The notes under the pieces are model-generated. The model saw only the letters and a program-made list of their open reading frames with translations. It did not search any database and was not told the origin of the DNA. From Eurosta solidaginis (taxonomy: Eukaryota > Arthropoda > Insecta > Diptera > Tephritidae), in NCBI RefSeq assembly GCF_040869045.1, contig NC_090319.1, positions 358,997,739 to 359,061,738 on the forward strand: a stretch of 64,000 nucleotides of DNA. Reading direction: 5' to 3'. The position numbers were made by a program, and so were the translations under genes. Below are positions 43,931 through 55,329 of this stretch, one piece after another (positions within the stretch are counted from its first letter, which is position 1; the number at the start of each line of letters is the position of its first letter).

Positions 43931-44869
43931 TAGCATCAAATTCTTAACAATTTTTTTCCCAAAATTGCTTGTGCAAAACCTAAAAGGGGTACTAAATTTA
44001 TTAACTTTTTGTATAAAAAGTTGAATAAGTCTGTTTACTTTATGTATAGTGGAAGGATTTTCAGTTATCCCTTGTCATTTAGAGAAAAATCAGGTTCGAC
44101 ATTGCGCCATCATTAGTGTCATTTTTGGCTCTGATACGTTGCTCTCTTTAAATGTTTGTTTATGTTTATGTGTTTATTCGGAAACAGGGTGGTTTTCACT
44201 GGTGAGATTAGACAGGTAGAAGTCAGTAATTTTAGTAGTTTCATCTTTTTTGCGTATTTGTCGGTTTGGTTGGATTATTCTTTTGTGTTTACATATATGT
44301 TGATGCGTGTTTATTTGTTCTACATGTGTGTTTACTTTGTTCTTAGATAAGTTTTAAAGATTCAAATATTGGGTTAGAAATAGTGTTTGTCTGTTCGGTT
44401 ATTATTCTACTGTCGAATTTTTTATGTTTGAAGATTTCCGTTATTTCGAGTACGCCCAGACGTCCGCCTTGAAAAAGAACCTTGTCAATATATAACCAAA
44501 ACTGAAATATTCATCCAAGAAATAAAATGCCTTAGAATATGGAGGGTCCCACGGATGAGTACCAGAGAGAAATCAAAGTAGCCATAAAAAAATATTCGGG
44601 CATGGTATTTACATTAGTCCCATTGAACCCATCGATTCATGCTGTTTTCGCGCTACCAAAAACCCATAAGCTAAAATTGGCCCGTAACGAGTTTGAAGGT
44701 ACTTAGATAATTTCTTGCCTCTCCCCTGTTCCGACGAGGCCACCAAAAATATATTATTACGTCTCAGGTATTTTTTAGGAGTTACACAGTGTAATTGCCT
44801 ACTTTTTGGGTAGAACTTCGCCTTCTTCTTATCAGATAACAACAAATAATTGTTTTATTATCGGCTTAT
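43931..44869. other. No gene recognised
   Basis: Unassigned. The 78-residue minus frame 44609-44845 has no motif I know. Confidence 0.4.
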
Positions 44870-45390
44870 TTTCGTCGATTTTGTTACACTTCGATAAAAA
44901 TATCGAGCATTTTTCGATGTAAAACGCACAACTTCTCGTTCGAAAAAACAACTTTTCGATAACAATCCGTTAATACGTCGGAAACAAGTTGAATGCACTT
45001 CGATTACAAATCTATAAAAAATCGATATTTTTCTGATAGCATGTCTATAACTTTTCGATAAAAAATAGATAACTTTTCGATAATATGCCCATAACTTTTT
45101 GATAACATATCTATAATTTTCCGATAGAATCGCGATAGATTTTCAATAGTAAGTCAATAGCTTTTCGTTAATAAACTTATCACTCGTCGACAAAAAATTG
45201 GTAGCTTGTTTTTAATCCTTGTAATCGATAACAAATCCATTAAAATTCGATAACAAATCGATACCTGGTCATAAATTGTCGATATCACACGTATAAAATA
45301 CCTACAACTCCTCGATAAGAATTGAATAACACGCTCAAAACCTGTCGATAAAAAATCTTTAATTCATCGATTACCGACTTTGATAACGCG
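44870..45390. repeat. CGATA-rich degenerate tandem repeat
   Basis: Dozens of CGATA/TATCG words in imperfect units such as AACTTTTCGATAACAAATC with a period near 20-24 bp. CGATA is the core bound by the Drosophila insulator protein BEAF-32 and lies within the DREF site TATCGATA; whether such proteins bind here is unknown. Most likely a degenerate satellite. Confidence 0.75.
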
Positions 45391-45559
45391 CCGTCCGATT
45401 TCAGCTTCGTGCCCGGCTTCGATTTTATCACAGGTTTAATCTTCGGTTTTGCCCTTTAATCTTTCCTTTACCTACTTTTCTTTTTCATTTGCACCCTTTC
45501 TCTTCCTTGCCTTGCCATAACTTGCCTTGGCTTGTTAAACCTTCTCAATTCTTCGTCCC

Positions 45560-46110
45560 ACAGACCACATTTAGCAATGTTTCGGGTACGGATGCGCGCT
45601 ACATGAGTTCCATGGCTACTGGGCAGACAAATGGGTGAGGTAAAAGGCTACCTCTTCATTTCGTCGGTTCAACCATTCAACTATGGGTTAAGGACTCAAG
45701 GGGTTATTAAGAGCAATTCACAGCTTCCGCAACCCAAGTGTCAACCTCATCAAGACGAGGCTAATCTAGTAACAAATATGAATGTATCATATACATATTT
45801 AGCAGACGATACTCTGACTATCCCAAGTTCCTCATGGAATAAGAGGATGGGGGCGAGATGGCCCAGAAGGTTCAATGTGGTCATATTAAATCGTTCCCGA
45901 GATGGTCAGGCTAGCATATTAATGGCGCATGTTAATGGAACGTGCCAGATCTATATCCGGCAAAGGACCATTAAAATCGACAACACGTCCCAAAACCTGT
46001 TTGCTCGGGGTTACACCAGCTGGCTCTATGAGCTTATGTCAACAGCTCTACTCTACTTTGCTCTCACCATCTCTGCATTTATTTTGTGTTCGATAAACGG
46101 ATCTAATAGT
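45560..46110 (+). repeat. Interspersed repeat family E, diverged copy
   Basis: Shares with 50880-51160 the order: CCTAGAAG-TT-like block, 'CGTTCCCGAGATGGTC', ATGGTGC/ATGGCGC, GGAACGT, ATCCGGCAA-GGACCAT, ATCGA-AACAC. The 164-residue frame 45631-46125 spans it but is not conserved in the other copy, so it is not a gene. No (CAA)n tail here. Confidence 0.65.
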
Positions 46111-46800
46111 TCATTAGTACATTAAAACAGTTTCCTTTACAAATCTCAAAAATATAAATAAATAATAAAATTTTACATAAACTTAATAAATTAATTTAAA
46201 AGAACATTACCTGTTAAGCTGGAAAAGGGTCGTTCGGTGTACAAAACTGCACTAAGTGTATTTTTTTTTTCAGTGTGTTTTGGTAATACTAGAGTATGGC
46301 AACGCAACCCATTAAGCTTTATTTTTGAGCTGTCATAACTATACAAATATATGCTGGATAATTTCCGTCACATTCATTATTTCGGAAAACAAAGCGAACT
46401 CAATATACCTATTCACTTTTCAGCAATTCTTTAGGCTCATTCCATTTCAAGACACCCGGTCCGCGCAGGACATGATTTTTGATTTCGATTAAATTTTAAT
46501 ATGTTGTTCTTTGGTCAAAATAATGAAACACGTGTTTTTTTTGCTTCAAAAAAATTCATAATGCATAACATAAATAATAACAAATGAATGTTTTCAATAA
46601 TAAATGTGATATTTTAATTAATTTTAAGCATTTGGCATAGATCGCCTTGTATGCTGATATGTAATGCATCAATATATGGGGGAAAAAATGTTTAATATTC
46701 AAAAATTCATATCTCGAAAGAACGAGTTTTGGCTAATAGATATTTACCCAAGTTGAAACATAAACTGCTCACTCTATACAGAAAAAAAGACGATACAAAA

Positions 46801-49027
46801 TTTTAAGGACTACCTTTATATAAATGGGCCAAAAAATAGAAGGCAATTTTTCCTTTAATACAGACATAGTCTTGTTGAATTTGGGATTTAAAACTATAAA
46901 GGTGGAGCGCAATCTTTCAATTTAAGGCAAACCTTGTACTTGGGATTAACTAATTGATTATTTAAAATTTAAACAAGCGCTCTACCTTTATAATTTTAAA
47001 TCCCAAAATTCTTTTCCATTTATATAAAGGTAGTCCTCAAAATTTTTTATCATCGTTTTATTTTCAATTTTTTAGTACTACCTACAAAAAGGCAATTGCA
47101 GCTTTGATTAGTAATTTAAGTAATTCCTAAGTGAAAATTCTTATCTTTATTTATTTGTTCAAAATAGCAAGATTTAAAAAATTAGTGCAATTTTCGCTGA
47201 CAACACTGGCGAATGAACAGAATTCCACCTCGCATTACAACAAAAGAATTCCACCTCGTTTCTCAGCTACTTAATTTGCACAGCTGAAAATCGTGGTGAA
47301 ATTCGCATACGCCTGAAATTCTAAAGAATAGTGGCGAAAGTCGCGTACGCTTAAAAGTATGCAAGGTCGTGCATTGAGTAGGGCCTTCAACGAGGTGGAA
47401 TTCTACAACGCCTGCAACACTCAAGAGGCTAGCCATGAAGGTATGGCCTAATCTTCTGAATAGTTCGACTTGTGTGTTAAGTAGCTCAAATTTTTTAATC
47501 AAACATTGCACTGTCACCGAGTTTTAAACTATATTTCAGGTTTCAAGTCTCTAGATATGCAGGAAGTTAGTTAAAAGTCGATTGCAAGATTCCCAATTTA
47601 AAACTAGTTTTCTCAATATCTCGATCCATGCGCCACCTAGCGGTATATTTTTGATAAAATATTGCACCGTCACCGGGTTCTAACTTACGGCCCAAGTTTC
47701 ATATCTCTAGTTCATCGGGAAGTTATTCAAAATCCATCGCAAAATTCCCCTCGTTTTTAAAGGATTTTGCAGTTATCTTGACTAGCGCGCCACCTAGTGG
47801 AACTTTGTTTTCTATAAGTTGTATTGTCACCAGGTCTCTAACTAAGTGCCAAGTTTCAAGTCTCTAGGTAACCGGGAAGTTAGTTAAAAATGGATTTAAA
47901 AATTCCCAAATTAAAATTTTTGTTTTCTTACTATCTCGATCCGCGTGCCACCTAGCGAATTTTTTTTGATCAAATGTTGCGTTGTAACCGGGTTCTGACC
48001 CACGGCCCAAGTATCAAGTCTCTAGCTCACCGCCAAGTTACTCAAAAATCGATCGCAAGATTCCCCTCGTTTTTGTAGTTATCTCCATTAGCACGCCACC
48101 TAGCGGAACTTTGTTTTCTATAAATTGTATTATCACCGCGTCTCGAACTATGTGCTAAGTTACAAGTCCTTAGGTAACCCGGAAGTTAGTTAAAAATGGA
48201 TTGAAAGATTCCCAAATTAAAATTAATTTTCCTAATATCTCGATCCATGCGCCACCTAGCGGAATCTTTTGATAAAATATTGAATTGTCACCAGGTTCTG
48301 ACCCACGGCCAAGTTTCAAGTCTCTAGCTAATCGGCAAGATTCCCCTTGTTTTTCAGAGATTTGTAGTTATTTCACTTAGCACGCCACCTAGCGGAACTT
48401 TGTTTTCTATAAATTGTATTGTCACCGGGTCTCGAACTATGTGCTAAGTTACAAGTCCCTAGGTAACCGGGAAGTTAGTTAAAAATGGATTGAAAGATTC
48501 CCAAATTAAAATTAATTTTCATAATATCTCGAACCATGCGTCACCTAGCGGAATTTTTTGATAAAATATTGCATTGTCACCGGGTTCTGACTTACGGCTC
48601 AAGTTTCATATCTGCAGATCACCGGGAAGTTACTCAAAAATCGATATCAAGATTCCCTGCATTTTTCAGAGATTTTCAGGGATTTTCATTTATCTCGATT
48701 CTTCTGCCACCGGCGGCATTTTGTTTTCCACGAATTGTAGTGCCATCGACTCGCAAACTATGTGCTAAGTTTCAAGTCTCTGGATCACCGAGAAGTTAGT
48801 TAAAAGACGATCGCAAAATTTCCATTTTAAAATAAATTTTCCGTATATCTCGATCCGTGCGCCACCTAGCGGATTTTTTGTCTCTTGCATTGTAATGTCT
48901 CTCAGATCTGAACTATGTTCTAAGTATCATGTGTCTAGCTCAACGGGAAGTTACCGAAAAAGACTTTTCCGTGGGTCAATATGGAAATGAGGGGACAAAC
49001 ATGAAAGCGACTTAATATAAAGGTATA
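46801..49027. mobile_element. Family D element, longer copy nested in the 46434-49403 element
   Basis: Head palindrome 46801-47045: GACTACCTTTATATAAATGG at the outer left, ATTTATATAAAGGTAGTC at the right, with GGTGGAGCGC and GCGCTCTACC inside; the right arm has lost about 40 bp. A spacer follows, then a satellite (47510-48960), then the terminus CGACTTAATATAAAGGTA near 49020. Layout and words match the shorter copy at 42891-43930, with more satellite units. No protein recognised. Confidence 0.75.
47510..48960. repeat. Alternating A/B satellite, ~155-bp monomer, ~305-bp dimer
   Basis: The anchor GCGCCACCTAGCGG (with variants) occurs at about 47630, 47789, 47945, 48093, 48249, 48385, 48539, 48707 and 48861. 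Odd copies continue with TTTTTTGATAAAATATTG-like text, even copies with AACTTTGTTTTCTATAAATT, in strict alternation (A-B-A-B-A-B-A-B-A). Each unit also carries CAAGTCTCTAG and GGGAAGTTA. Confidence 0.9.
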
Positions 49028-49403
49028 AAAAGTTTAAACAAAAAAAAAATAACCTTTTTTGAGAAATAAATTTTTGAAAAAAGTCATACATTTTTACTAA
49101 ATACTAAAAAAAATATTTTTTAAACTATATGCTATTGTTTATAAATTCATATAAGAGTAAATGTAATTTAATTTTTGGTAAAGTTATTGACAGTTAAAAA
49201 ATAGCTGCATAAAATATCGGTAGCAGTTTATCGAATTCAATTGCCGCTGAATCCGAAAAAAAATTTTTTTTAGGCACAAAAAAAAAAAAAGAAAAGAAAA
49301 ACACGTATTTCATTATTTTAACCAAAGAACAACATATTAAAATTTCATCGAAATTAAAAAATCATGTCCTGCGCGGACCGGGTGTCTTGAAATGGAATGA
49401 ACC

Positions 49404-49865
49404 TTTAGTATTATGCGCCGACAAACACTGCGAATTTCCTGGCCATAATTGAAAGCCACAAAGGGAACCGAGATGCAATTGCAAAAGCTTGAAGGAATAT
49501 TAAAAATAGAAATGTACGAGCGTGCAGTTTAACATAAACATACATAAATACATATTCGTGCGTGAATGTGCCATTTTATCATCATTTATGGTATGTGGGT
49601 TCCTTGATGCAGGCCATATATATTTGTTTGTCCATGATTATGTATATGCAATACTGCATAGCTAAACTTAAAACAAAAGCAACAAACACCATTGCTGTCA
49701 ACAGTAACGCCAACTGTTGACGCTGCGGTTTTCTGCTTCAGTCACCTGCTCATAAATACATCTGACAGCCAAAGAAAAATAAATACATATTTGTGAAAAT
49801 GTATAAAAGTGTGAGATCCTTGAGTATACGTACATTTGTGCAAGCATACATATTTGTATTTTGCT
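49404..49865. other. No gene seen
   Basis: Unassigned DNA with ACATACATA-like short repeats near 49540-49560. Confidence 0.4.
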
Positions 49866-50600
49866 TTGGAACCGATGCAACTCAAATGAACTTAACATCA
49901 GCACTAGATCTGGTAAGAAAGGTGGGGCTTCCGGTTAATAAGCGCAAGACGAAGTGTTTACTGGCATCCAAGGAAGAATCGCCGCATTCGCGCTTTGGCA
50001 GCCATGTTCCTGTTGACGGATATAAATTTGAGACTATGAAGGACTTCATCTACCGGGGAAACAGCATTAAGAACGAAAACAATTTGAGCTTAGAAATTAA
50101 AAGGAGGATAACTCTTGCCCACAAGTGCTACTTTGAACTGAGTGGGCAATGAAAAAGTAAATTCCTCTCTCGCCCAACAAAAATCACGCTCTAGAAATCG
50201 CTCATCATACCTGTCCTCACGTGTGGCTTGGAATCGGACGAGCTGAAATGGTACTTGGAGTGTTCGAAAGGAAAGTTCTTTGGACGATTTATGGTACTGT
50301 CCTCGCCGTCGTTTGGAAGGAGCTTTATTGCTGAGCTTTGTCAGCTTTACGCAAATATAAAGAAAAAAAAAGCCCAAAAACTTCGCTGGCTAGGTCATGT
50401 TATGCGTATGGGAAAAGACGCTCTGGTCACGAAAGTATTTTATTCGACACTGCAGTTTGGAAGCAGAGGAACGACAAAACCTCCACTAGGTTGGGAGAGG
50501 CAGTTAGAGAAAGACTTGACCTTCTTTTGTTCTCCAAGTTGGCGTCAGTTATTGCGAAAAAGGGCCGAAATTGCCTTGGTGGTTAAGTGCCGATTGTGGA
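49866..50600 (+). pseudogene. RTE-like LINE fragment: end of RT and C-terminal region
   Basis: Plus-strand translation gives GLPVNKRKTKCLLASKEES (RT block D), then FIYRGNSIKNENNLSLEIKR, AHKCYFELSGQ, a stop, KSKFLSRPTKIT, IIPVLTCGLESDE, then QKLRWLGHVMRMGKDALVTK. This is the same order as in 12600-11973 of the main LINE but from a diverged subfamily. Frames 49793-50152 and 50228-50611 cover the two halves; the catalytic YADD is missing because the copy is 5'-truncated. Confidence 0.88.
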
Positions 50601-50734
50601 TTTTTATGTAAAACCTTTTTTATAAATCTCATTACCTTCCCCAAAACGCTGTAAATCCTAAAAAATTGGCAACTCTTTTTGATAGTTTTCAAAAGAGGTA
50701 GACAAACGGTCAAAACTCATTCTTCTTTGGCATG

Positions 50735-51230
50735 TTTATAAAAATACTGTCGAAAATGAAGGCAGGTGGCCCCCAGCGGGTTAGGGGGCTTAGAATATAC
50801 CCGCGGTAGGTATGCTTGTCGTAAGAGGCGACTAAAATACCAAATCGATTCAAGGGACTGTGTAGCGCAACCCTCTCAAGGGGTTGCCAGCGCAATATAT
50901 ATCTTCTCCAACTCAATTGTTAACCTCACCTAACCGTGGCGAATCCTGTTTCATTAGCGACCCCGAATTCCTGACAGATCTAGGGGGTGGGATGACGGTA
51001 TGGCCTAGAAGATTTCATGAGGTCATACGACATCGTTCTCGAGATGGTCGGGCTAGTACCTTTATGGTGCTTGTTACCGGAACGTACCGGATCTCCATCC
51101 GGCAAGGACCATCAACATCGATAACACTCCCCAAGGCATTCGAGGAGTGTCCTTATCGCTACAACAACAACAACAACAACTACAAAAACAACAACTACAA
51201 CAACAACAACAACAACGGCAGGTGGCAGCA
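50735..51230 (+). repeat. Interspersed repeat family E with (CAA)n tail
   Basis: Contains AGAATATACCCGCGGTAGG, 'TCGTAAGAGGCGACTAAAAT', GTTGCCAGCGCAATATATAT, CGTTCTCGAGATGGTCGGG, and ends GTGTCCTTATCGCTACAACA followed by (CAA)n to 51220. The tail suggests an RNA-mediated element, either a SINE or a LINE 3' end. The overlapping frame 50884-51258 is not credible. Related copy at 45560. Confidence 0.75.
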
Positions 51231-51796
51231 GGCAGTGACTAAATATTCGAAAAGATAACTACTAATGGCCTAATACGATTTCTCTCTTCTGGAAACCCGT
51301 GTTGTCACCAGAAGATTGTTAGAATTTAGCAGCACCTTACCCTTGGCAAACACTTCAAAGCCTTAAAATAGAAAAGAACCTAACCACGCAATTTCATTGC
51401 TGGGTAAAAATACTATATCACATGCATTTGATGGTGCAAATATGTCACAGTAGAAAGGAAACAGAACAAAATGCGCTGTAAAAGTTCATATCAAAGCAAA
51501 GGCAAAAGGTGCGAGTGCATATGAATGTTCAATGAACGCTGCTCATACAAATGTGACCATATTAGTGGAAGACTGCATGTGACATAAATTATGTAGCGCG
51601 TCATAAAAAGACTTGAAGCCCTTTGACGAAGAGTGGTAGGTTAGAAGCAAAATGGTTAAAGATTTAAAGTATTTGAAATGAAACGTAGAACTTAAATTTA
51701 AGAGACGATTCGAAATTTGAATGTTTTTATGATATGAAGGAGATGTGCTAGAAGAATGTGCTGGTTAGAATGTTAAAGTAATTCATATGTGTCAAA
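51231..51796. other. No gene seen
   Basis: Unassigned DNA. Confidence 0.4.
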
Positions 51797-53005
51797 TTTA
51801 TACCAGCGTGCTTTGCGCACAGAGTATATTAACTTTGATTGGATAACGGTTGGTTGTACAGGTATAAATGAATCGAGATAGATAATAGATAATTAATTGA
51901 TGATAGCACTGCGACCATTGGTCTATTGCGCCTATAATTCCATGTATCAAAATCATTATTGTCGAAAAAATATTTGATTAAGCCATATCCGTCCGTCCGC
52001 CCGTTTCTCCGTCCGTTAACACGATAACTTGAGCAAATATTAAGATATCTTCACCAGTATACCGGCTTATCTGGACTCAGAATAGATTAGTATAGAAAAT
52101 GAGCGAAATCGGACTATAACCACGCCCACTTTTTCGATATCGAAAATTTAGAAAAATGGAAAGATTGAGATAATTCAAGAACGAATACGACTAAGCTAAT
52201 GAAATTTGACAGCTGGTGTCGTTTTATGACGCAAAACATAAATTCCAAACAAATTTCGAATATGGGCGTGGCACCACCCACATTTAGGAGAAGAAAATGT
52301 GGAAGTTTAACAAGCCGGTAAAGATATTAAATTGAAATTTGGCAGAGACAATATTCTTGCAAATTATATAGAATGTGGGAAGATAATCAAAACCGGTTAA
52401 GAACCACGCCCACTTTTATATAAAAGAATTTTAAAAGAGTCGTGGATGAGCAAAATAAACTATATCTTTGCAAAACAGAGTTTTATATCAATTGGTGGAA
52501 TTATAACAAGAAAGAGCAAAAAATTCAAACTTTGGAAAATGGGCGTGGCAACGCCTGTTCTTTGAGCAAGCAATTTTCTATGTTTCGCGAGCCATAACTC
52601 GAAGAAAAATTAAGGGAACGTAACAAGATTGGGTGTACATATTTTCCTTATAGCAGGAAATATTTTTAGTAAAAATGGGCGGGATCGGTTTAAAACTACG
52701 CCCACTTTTATATTTAAAGATTGTTTAAAAGAGTCGTAGACTAGAATAATAAGCCATATCTTAGCGATAAGTAGTTTTGTATCACTGACATATCACTTAC
52801 CAAGTTTTATTGTAAGAAGAAATTGGGAGAAATTTTTTTTAATGGGCGGTGCTACGCCCTTATTCTGATCAAGCATTACACAATATCTCTGGAGCCTAAA
52901 AAAAAATAAATGCCTTGTAACAAAATACGAAAAAGCAATGAAATGAACTGTGCAATTGAAACTCACGCTGAGTATATAATATTCGGTTACACCCGAACCA
53001 TTTTG
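51797..53005 (-). mobile_element. Interspersed repeat family B, inverted copy
   Basis: Read in reverse this is family B: it begins at 53005 with GGTTCGGGTGTAACCGAATA and ends near 51800 at CACAGAGTATATTAACTTTG (plus-strand text) with GCGTGCTTTGCGCAC. Contains the CACGCCCACTTTTTCGATAT module and a GTCCGTCCGC tract at 51988. The 52200-52900 interior has repeated units of about 170-180 bp around 'CACGCCCACTTTTATAT'. Diverged from the 20.8-kb copy. Confidence 0.82.
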
Positions 53006-53034
53006 TGGACTTACAAAAGCACACACCAGGAAAC

Positions 53035-53420
53035 TATAAGTAACTGGGAAAGTAAACAATTCAGACGTGGATTGTCTGCCCAGGGCAAAAACAGGCCAAA
53101 CTGTTTATACTTCCGGCAAAGAAAGTATCAGCCAAACTCATTAATCTAAGCAGGGAGGACCTACGAACCTTCAATGGGTACTATACGGGACACTGTGGTC
53201 TACGATATCACCTTAGTAAGCTAAATCTATTCGATAACCAAATGTGTGGTTTCTTTGAGCTGGAGGATGAAACGCCGGTTCATATTCTCTGCGAATGCGT
53301 CACTCTGACTAGGCAGAGACTCTCCCATTTAGGTGGCGTGACTCCTGAAGAAGCCAATTATAAACGACAATTTCAAACAGCAGTCCAAAGAAAATTTGAG
53401 TTTCAATTAGGTTGAACTAA
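53035..53420 (+). pseudogene. LINE C-terminal domain (zinc-knuckle-like end)
   Basis: Plus strand: SAKLINLSREDLRTFNGYYT then GHCGLRYHLSKLNLFDNQMC, ELEDETPVHILCEC, RQRLSHLGGVTPEEANY. The C-x2-F...H-x3-C-x-C arrangement is the C-terminal tail found after RNase H in several LINE families. Nearly the same domain is seen on the minus strand at 57916-58370. Frame shift near 53110. Confidence 0.8.
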
Positions 53421-53880
53421 AGAGACATAGGTGATAGAGGCGTTGGTTTCACATTACAATCGAAAAGATAGTTGGTGTCATTGGCAGACATACATTGAGT
53501 ATGTCGGGGTTGATTCTGGATAAGTAAGTGTTTAACCTATTACAGTATCCAAATCGAAGTTGGGCTAAGTGACGCACGTCTCCCTGGGAAGTCTGCTTTT
53601 CTCAATAGCGAGTCCAGGATATGTCTTCGGGAACGGGGTTTACCGGACAATTGTTGGCATAGTAATCTGATGACTTTTTGTGAATATCTCTAGGGGGCTT
53701 TTCGAGCTCCTTTTCTTCATAAAGCTGACTTCTTCAGTGCCGGATTTCTGCACAGTGCTTACGAAGATGACTTCCTAAGTTTCTGGTAGGCGGGGCATAT
53801 TCAATCAGATGCTGATGAGATGCTCAATTTTCTGGATATCCAGCAGAAATTGTTTTTTTTTAACATTTCGTTTCTCAGCT
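53415..53880 (-). pseudogene. LINE C-terminal remnant, convergent with the previous one
   Basis: Minus strand from about 53600: LPRETRVTLAQLRFGYCNRL, NTYLSRINPDILNV, then after a frame shift NDTNYLFDCNVKPTPLSP. This is a different LINE C-terminal family from the adjacent plus-strand fragment. The two 3' ends meet at about 53415. Confidence 0.75.
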
Positions 53881-53941
53881 TTATGTGAAGTATTCTCGCT
53901 TCACTGTGTAAATAATGTTCTGGAGTCTTAATTAACAGAAA

Positions 53942-54080
53942 TTCCCAGAAGACATGCTTGTACTTCGAAAGAACTCATACATTTCATTATGCCTGGTTTT
54001 TCAATATGCGTAGGTTTTCCAGATTTGCAATTACACTGAAAAGTAATAATTCTTTCGAAGTACAAACATGTTGTCTAGAA
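53942..54080. repeat. Short inverted repeat, MITE-like
   Basis: ACATGCTTGTACTTCGAAAG at about 53953 is mirrored by CTTTCGAAGTACAAACATGT at about 54053, with weaker pairing outside. Span about 140 bp. No clean target duplication. Confidence 0.6.
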
Positions 54081-54089
54081 CCTTGTATT

Positions 54090-55329
54090 AGTAAAGAATT
54101 TTGAAAACAGAATTGTCTAAAGCAGAGTTTTAAAGAAGCAGAATTTTGTGTTCCATAGCCCCACTGTGGCAACGTAAATTGCCCAACCATTCAATAGAAT
54201 TTTCAATTAATTAATTTTTTGTAGTAAAGGTTTATTACTAAACCATCTTTTATTTTATTTTGAGTATTCTTGATAAATTTAGTAATTTATAATATTCATA
54301 TTTCAGTGACATGCAAATGAACCAAAATTCATTTAAATTGTTTAATTTATTGTTTGGCTAATTTCTGGATCAAATTGTATTTATTGTAAATAGATATATT
54401 CATCTGTTATGTAAATATGTACATATATGTTTTAGTTTTAATTTCACGCCCAATTTGTTAAACAAAGTTTTGCTTCAATGCAATAATTACACCGATTAAC
54501 ATCAAAAAGACTTAGGCCCGGTTTTCAATACAAGTTCAACTGAGTTTGTCAGCTAAATTACGCTTAAACTTATTCTGCAGTTTTTCAGTCTACTTTAACT
54601 GAAGTTTAAGCTGAGCTTAAACGCGCGATCTGGCAGGGTTAAGTTTGAGTTAACAAATCAGTTATTTGCGTTTGTTCGAAATGGCGTCGAATATACCCAA
54701 CAAGTATTTGGGCTTGAGTACAATTAGAGCTTATGTTGATAACTTTGCATACTTCTTAAATATCAAGAGTTGTTTCGAAACAGTGGCTCAACTCGATAAT
54801 CATAACGTACTCAGCAAAAGAGGGAATCTATAAATCTTATAAAATAAAGTCGGTAAATGCCATGTATGCACATAACTTCACACAGAATGCTCCGATTTTA
54901 AAACGGTTTTTTGCATTTGAAAGCTTAGCTACGTGAGATAGTACAGTTAATGTAATTTGAAGGTATATATTATAGGGGCGTGGTAAATTGCCAAAATGTA
55001 GTAAAAAATCATCAAATTTTTGTTTGCACATCTATAACTCATAAACGGATGGATGGATTTAAAAAATTCTTTTTTTCAGTAAAACTTTGAAATATCTACC
55101 TTCGATCTGCATCAAAAAAATAATTGATACCTTTCTTATATCTGCCAAATTGTTGAAACAACAGTAACATTTTTGTAAAAAAATGCGTATGTGTTATTTG
55201 TTCGCTGTGAACTGTCCGCGCTAATTGCTTTTGAGTGAGGCTTGATGCGACACATACATACGTACATATATAGCGTTCGCTGCGTTATTTAACTTCGGGC
55301 ATAAGTTAATAGGTATGTATGGATGTACA
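54090..55329. other. No gene recognised
   Basis: Unassigned. GGCCCGGTTTTCAATACAAG near 54517 resembles one end of common insect MITEs, but no partner end was found. Confidence 0.4.

Larger units (their letters stand above)
46434..49403. mobile_element. 2.97-kb DNA element with ~105-bp terminal inverted repeats
   Basis: GGCTCATTCCATTTCAAGAC (then ACCCGGTCCGCGCAGGACAT) at 46434 is mirrored by the right end finishing ...GGAATGAACC at 49403; similarity runs about 105 bp with roughly seven differences, through TTTTAATATGTTGTTCTTTG and AAAATAATGAAA. Flanked by TTTA on both sides (46430-46433 and 49404-49407), a possible 4-bp duplication. No transposase. The centre is occupied by family D (46801-49027). 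Superfamily not resolved. Confidence 0.8.

Noticed and set aside
45631..46125. 164-residue plus-strand frame
   Set aside because: It lies across repeat family E and is not conserved in the other family E copy at 50735-51230.
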